From positions 1 to 9,175 of the forward strand of contig JAMOMO010000295.1 of NCBI GenBank assembly GCA_027067035.1: DNA of 9,175 bases. The letters are read 5' to 3'. The notes below the pieces were generated by a model that was not told where the DNA came from, made no database searches, and saw only the letters and a program-made list of their open reading frames with translations. Positions 6,763-9,175 of this stretch are shown piece by piece. Both the position numbers and the translations under genes were made by a program. How positions within the stretch are numbered: the first letter of the stretch is position 1; each line of letters begins with the position of its first letter. Origin of the DNA: Desulfobulbaceae bacterium (lineage in GTDB: Bacteria; Desulfobacterota; Desulfobulbia; Desulfobulbales; Desulfocapsaceae).

Positions 6763-7461
6763 TTATTCCTTTAAACGATAGCCGATTCCACGAACCGTTT
6801 CGATATAACTTCCCATGGTACCGAGTTTTTTTCGCAGACCGAATATCTGGACATCTATGGCGCGGGAGGTGATAAGGTAGTCGTAACCGCGTATCTTGTC
6901 GATGATCTGCTGTCTGCTGTAGACCCATCCGGGGCGTCCGGCAAGCTGCTCGAGGATGGTGAACTCAGTGGCTGTGAGGTGGATCTGTTTGCCGTCAACC
7001 AATACCTCATGACGGCCGGGATGAATGACCATGGAGTGAATATGGATACTTTCGTTGTCCGGTCGCTCTTTCCGGGTGATTTTTTCCTGCTTTCTGCGAA
7101 GAATCGCCTGAACCCGGGCGATGAGGACACGGGGAGAGAAGGGTTTGGTCACGTAATCATCTGCCCCGCAGCTCAGGCCTGTCACAATATCATCCTCTTC
7201 GCTCTTTGCAGTGAGCATGATGATGGGAGGCTGGGTAAAGTTGGTTTTTTCTCTGATAATGGTGCAGACCTCCATGCCATCTTTTCCCGGCAGCATCAGA
7301 TCCAGAAGGATGAGATCAATATGTTCCCGGTCGAGAATCTGCAGGGCCTCTTCACCTGAATCAGCACAGGTCACATTAAAGCCTGATTTAATCAGATTGT
7401 AGCTGACGAGCTGCTGTATGTCGGCGTCATCCTCCACGACAAGGATACTTGCTTTTCCCAC
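6763..7461 (-). CDS. phoB: Phosphate-regulon response regulator PhoB (OmpR family)
   Basis: PhoB is a DNA-binding transcription factor activated by PhoR. From the GTG start it has 232 residues, close to E. coli PhoB. The receiver domain (about 4-122) has the acidic pair Asp11/Asp12, phospho-acceptor Asp54 in LLDLMLPGKDG, Thr84 in MLTAK and Lys106 in TKPF. The winged-helix domain (about 138-232) includes LTATEFTIL, the SRAIDVQIFGLRKKLG recognition-helix region and the TVRGIGYRL wing. I chose GTG 7461 because GGAG (7472-7469) lies seven bases upstream and the protein then begins just before the ASILVVEDD strand. An upstream in-frame ATG at 7548 would add 29 residues with no family counterpart and would run into the leader. 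It is transcribed divergently from phoU-pstC, and candidate Pho boxes lie about 100 bases upstream, which suggests autoregulation. Confidence 0.95.
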   Translation of the reverse strand: MGKASILVVEDDADIQQLVSYNLIKSGFNVTCADSGEEALQILDREHIDLILLDLMLPGKDGMEVCTIIREKTNFTQPPIIMLTAKSEEDDIVTGLSCGADDYVTKPFSPRVLIARVQAILRRKQEKITRKERPDNESIHIHSMVIHPGRHEVLVDGKQIHLTATEFTILEQLAGRPGWVYSRQQIIDKIRGYDYLITSRAIDVQIFGLRKKLGTMGSYIETVRGIGYRLKE

Positions 7462-7494
7462 TGCACTTCTCCGGATGTTTATGTATTGAGGTTG

Positions 7495-7500
7495 ATTATA
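7495..7500 (-). promoter_or_regulatory. phoB: Candidate -10 element for phoB
   Basis: On the minus strand this reads TATAAT, a perfect -10 hexamer, about 33 bases before the phoB GTG start. No good -35 sits 16-18 bases upstream, as expected for an activator-dependent promoter. An alternative on the same strand is TTGCAA, 16 bases, TAGGAT, slightly further upstream (about 7519-7546). Confidence 0.35.
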
Positions 7501-7563
7501 ATTCCCATGATCAGCTGCTAATCCTACCTGCCAATTTTCAGGTTGCAACAGAAAAGCGCTTCC

Positions 7564-7607
7564 TTAACCAAACCCTAACCAAACTCTAATCAATTCTTAA
7601 AGGAGAT
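7564..7607 (+). promoter_or_regulatory. Candidate Pho-box array 1 (four 11-base direct repeats)
   Basis: Four consecutive 11-base units start at 7564, 7575, 7586 and 7597: TTAACCAAACC, CTAACCAAACT, CTAATCAATTC, TTAAAGGAGAT. The first six bases of each follow YTAAYC, with the last unit degenerate. Tandem 11-base half-sites are the known binding pattern of PhoB/PhoP regulators (E. coli CTGTCAT repeats, Bacillus TTAACA-N5 repeats). The array lies 103 bases upstream of phoB but its units read on the opposite strand to phoB. The last unit overlaps a strong AAAGGAG ribosome binding site. Assignment to PhoB is inferred from phasing and context. Confidence 0.65.
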
Positions 7608-7672
7608 TCCTGTGAAAAGAGAATCGATCAGATGAGGTGCAGGGGGCAAGGGGGAGTATATCAGTACTGTTG
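7607..7672 (+). repeat. Copy 1 of a diverged duplicated module
   Basis: This copy begins with TTCCTGTGAAAA (7607-7618) and ends with TATATCAGTACTGTTG (7657-7672). The same two blocks in the same order recur at 7717-7769, with 11 of 12 and 15 of 16 identities. The interior differs and is 13 bases longer here. The end block contains the palindrome CAGTACTG. Confidence 0.45.
7612..7635 (+). CDS. Possible seven-codon leader peptide or remnant gene start
   Basis: AAAGGAG (7599-7605) is followed six bases later by GTG (7612), then AAA AGA GAA TCG ATC AGA TGA, encoding MKRESIR. The ribosome binding site is among the best in the window, yet the frame is tiny and no longer frame continues. It could be a leader peptide, or the surviving start of a lost gene. 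Pho-box array 1 overlaps the ribosome binding site, which leaves no room for a promoter using that array in the usual position. Confidence 0.2.
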   Translation: MKRESIR

Positions 7673-7716
7673 TGGAATAGTGCCCGACAGATCTGTTCTC
7701 AAAAACAGCAAAGGTC

Positions 7717-7769
7717 TTTCTGTGAAAAAGGGGATCTGAAAAAAGAGTCTTTTTATATCAGTGCTGTTG
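7717..7769 (+). repeat. Copy 2 of a diverged duplicated module
   Basis: TTTCTGTGAAAA (7717-7728) and TATATCAGTGCTGTTG (7754-7769) match the two blocks of the copy at 7607-7672. No ribosome binding site precedes its GTG, so the similarity is unlikely to be due to coding. Function is unknown. Confidence 0.45.
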
Positions 7770-7796
7770 ACGCGGCCTGTTCGAGTGGTTCAGGGC

Positions 7797-7812
7797 CCGG
7801 GAGAGTTCCCGG
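7797..7812. repeat. GC-rich hairpin upstream of Pho-box array 2
   Basis: CCGGGA (7797-7802) and TCCCGG (7807-7812) form a six-pair stem with a four-base GAGT loop, ending 10 bases before Pho-box array 2. No T run follows. It could end a short transcript from the unexplained stretch, but that is not shown. Confidence 0.35.
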
Positions 7813-7822
7813 AAGGCATCTC

Positions 7823-7866
7823 TTAATCAAATCCTAATATTTCTCTAACCAAACCCTAAAACAGAT
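7823..7866 (+). promoter_or_regulatory. Candidate Pho-box array 2, upstream of phoU-pstC
   Basis: Four 11-base units start at 7823, 7834, 7845 and 7856: TTAATCAAATC, CTAATATTTCT, CTAACCAAACC, CTAAAACAGAT. They share the YTAA lead and the same phasing as the array near phoB; unit 3 differs from the first unit of that array by one base. The units read in the same direction as phoU and end 51 bases before its start, a normal activator position. A -10 would fall around 7870-7880, where only weak matches exist, consistent with activator dependence. Confidence 0.7.
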
Positions 7867-7917
7867 GGGTTCTAAGGGACTGAATAACAAATTCAGGACT
7901 ATTCGGGAGAATCTATT

Positions 7918-8580
7918 TTGGCACACCAGCTGACGTTTCACAGAGAGATTGAGAAATTAAAAAAGAAGTTCATGGTACTTGGTTCTCTGGTTGAGGATCG
8001 CCTTCAGAAGGCCAGCCTTGCCATGCAGAGCAGGGACCCGGAACTGCTTCAGGAGATCATCAGTTCCGACTGGGAAATTGATGAGATGGAGATTGAGGTA
8101 GAAGAGGAATGCCTTAAGATCCTTGCTCTGCACCAGCCGGTGGCCTCTGATCTTCGTCTTCTTGTGGCCATTATTAAGATCAATAATGAGCTTGAACGTA
8201 TTGCCGATAATGCAGTGAATATTGCCAAGCGGGTCCAGACCATCAGTAAGGATTCAAGCCTTGCCTTCAGTATCGACTATCAGCCCATGTTCGGTACGGT
8301 TCTCAGTATGTTCAAGCTCAGCCTGGACGCCCTTGTCACCGAAGATGCCGATCTGGCAAGGCGGATTTTCTTTGAAGATGAGGCCGTGAATCAGCTTCGA
8401 AATGAGGCCTATAAAAATGTGACCCGTGAACTGAATAAAGAGCCGGGCCATGCAAAATGTCTGGTGAATCTCTACCTGCTGGCGCGTCACCTCGAACGGA
8501 TGGGAGATCGGATAAAGAACATAGCGGAAGAAGTTATCTATCTTGTTGAGGGAAAGATTGTACGTGGGGAGATGCATTAA
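7918..8580 (+). CDS. phoU: Phosphate signalling protein PhoU
   Basis: PhoU is a peripheral cytoplasmic protein that links the Pst phosphate transporter to PhoR, keeping PhoB inactive when phosphate is plentiful. The 220-residue product is all helical in character and contains the two family repeats, each with the metal-binding E-X3-D signature: ELERIADNAVNIAKR (Glu93/Asp97) and HLERMGDRIKNIAEEV (Glu193/Asp197). The start is TTG 7918, supported by GGGAG at 7905-7909 with eight bases spacing and by the N-terminal helix (residues 5-30) expected for PhoU. The next in-frame ATG, at residue 19, would delete half of that helix. It leads the plus-strand operon with pstC one base downstream, and candidate Pho-box array 2 lies just upstream. 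PhoU is more often encoded at the end of pst operons, so its leading place is notable. Confidence 0.96.
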   Translation: MAHQLTFHREIEKLKKKFMVLGSLVEDRLQKASLAMQSRDPELLQEIISSDWEIDEMEIEVEEECLKILALHQPVASDLRLLVAIIKINNELERIADNAVNIAKRVQTISKDSSLAFSIDYQPMFGTVLSMFKLSLDALVTEDADLARRIFFEDEAVNQLRNEAYKNVTRELNKEPGHAKCLVNLYLLARHLERMGDRIKNIAEEVIYLVEGKIVRGEMH

Positions 8581-8581
8581 G

Positions 8582-9175
8582 ATGTCAGCCTCATTCTTTC
8601 TTGTCATCCTGCTCGGCCTGGCGTCCTTTGCCTACATGCAGGGAAAACGCAGGGCATTTCGTTTGGCAAGCCCCGGGGATGGCTCAACAGGGCTTCATTC
8701 CCGGCCCGGCTATTATGGCATGTTGACTGCCCTCTGGTGTCTTCTTCCGGCACTGATTGTCTTTGGCTTCTGGATGGTTTTTTCAGAATCAGTGCTGACG
8801 AGTCTTGCCATGAAGACACTGCCGCAAACCATGCAGAACCTGTCACCTGACCAGGCTGAACTGCTGGTGAGTGACCTGCATAATCTGGTGGCCGGGCATG
8901 TGGCGGCAAGGGATATTGACCCTGTGCTGCAACTGGCCGCTGACCAGTACCTGGGTATGGAGCGAATAAGCAGGACAGCCCTCGGTGCTGTGATGTTTGC
9001 GGTTGCCCTGTTTTTCTCCAGTGTGATTTACCGCAGGATACGCCCTGGACTCCGTGCCAGAAATCATGTGGAACGAATAGTTCAGGTCGGCTTGATGCTC
9101 TGTTCCGGCCTTGCAGTACTGACAACCATAGGCATTGTTGTTTCTGTGCTCTTTGAGTCGATCCGTTTTTTTCAG
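8582..9175 (+). CDS. pstC: Phosphate ABC transporter permease PstC, long form, partial
   Basis: PstC is one of two membrane subunits of the high-affinity PstSCAB phosphate importer. The visible 198 residues run off the right edge without a stop. Membrane segments are likely at about 3-20, 47-68, 133-150 and 167-190. The segment from about residue 158 (RARNHVERIVQ) through TTIGIVVSVLFESIRFF matches the first helix of the ordinary PstC permease domain. The roughly 155 residues before it, including LHSRPGYYGMLTALWCLLPALI (split over 38-59), match the N-terminal extension seen in long PstC proteins of many marine and sulfate-reducing bacteria; E. coli PstC lacks it. ATG 8582 lies one base after the phoU stop, with GGGGAG at 8566-8571 inside the phoU end, so the two are probably co-translated. 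No pstS lies between them; pstA and pstB would be expected to the right. Confidence 0.88.
   Translation, partial: MSASFFLVILLGLASFAYMQGKRRAFRLASPGDGSTGLHSRPGYYGMLTALWCLLPALIVFGFWMVFSESVLTSLAMKTLPQTMQNLSPDQAELLVSDLHNLVAGHVAARDIDPVLQLAADQYLGMERISRTALGAVMFAVALFFSSVIYRRIRPGLRARNHVERIVQVGLMLCSGLAVLTTIGIVVSVLFESIRFFQ

Larger units (their letters stand above)
7608..7822. other. Unexplained stretch between the two Pho-box arrays
   Basis: Together with both arrays this forms the 456-base gap between phoB and phoU. Its plus strand has one open frame (7637-7837, 66 codons, GTG start) whose product is low in protein character and runs into Pho-box array 2, so I do not call it a gene. The stretch holds the duplicated module, a small CTGTT/AACAG stem near 7693-7708 and the hairpin at 7797-7812. 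A small RNA, a decayed gene or simply long promoter DNA are all possible. Confidence 0.4.

Noticed and set aside
7462..7548. N-terminal extension of PhoB from the upstream ATG at 7548
   Set aside because: The extra 29 residues have no counterpart in PhoB, and GTG 7461 has a well-spaced GGAG.
7564..7596. CCCTAACC-like repeats as telomere-type or CRISPR repeats
   Set aside because: The units are 11 bases with no spacers and sit in a phosphate-operon control region; regulatory half-sites explain them.
7637..7837. 66-codon open frame between phoB and phoU
   Set aside because: The product has no protein-like pattern, and its end overlaps the Pho-box array; it is better seen as non-coding.
8604..9125. 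173-codon minus-strand open frame opposite pstC
   Set aside because: The plus-strand frame from ATG 8582 encodes clear membrane segments and PstC signatures.

Overview
The window looks like chromosomal DNA from an anaerobic or metal/sulfur-cycling Gram-negative bacterium, most likely a Desulfobacterota member of the Desulfobulbales type. This rests on lipopolysaccharide (Kdo) synthesis next to pyrG, an exported OmcS-like multiheme cytochrome c, and gene styles I associate with that group. The taxon is an inference and no database was searched. All main genes are intact, apart from two cut by the window ends.

Layout. (1) 1-2186, minus strand: pyrG (CTP synthase) followed by kdsA (Kdo-8-phosphate synthase, cut by the left edge), joined by a TGATG stop/start overlap. 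Both feed CMP-Kdo synthesis for lipid A inner core. (2) 2323-3399, plus strand: a secreted MsrA-MsrB fusion that repairs oxidised methionine in the cell envelope. (3) 3627-4820, plus strand: a secreted cytochrome whose 14 mature cysteines all fall into seven C-Xn-C-H motifs, five canonical CXXCH plus one CX5CH and one CX7CH. Its motif order resembles OmcS, the subunit of Geobacter extracellular cytochrome filaments. (4) 7461 down to 4881, minus strand: phoB then phoR, a phosphate two-component system whose kinase has an extracytoplasmic sensor, HAMP and PAS domains. (5) 7918-9175, plus strand: phoU (TTG start) followed one base later by pstC, which has a long N-terminal extension and is cut by the right edge.

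The 456-base gap between divergent phoB and phoU is the most structured non-coding stretch. It holds two clusters of four direct repeats, YTAAYC-like units exactly 11 bases apart (7564-7607 and 7823-7866). I read these as this lineage's Pho boxes, bound by phosphorylated PhoB. Between them lie an unexplained 215 bases with a diverged duplicated module, a seven-codon ORF with a strong ribosome binding site, and a GC-rich hairpin.

Working together: PhoR/PhoB sense phosphate limitation, PhoU relays Pst transporter state to PhoR, and PstC is part of the transporter. The most interesting items for follow-up are the cytochrome with expanded heme motifs and the 11-base phased Pho-box arrays flanking the unexplained stretch.
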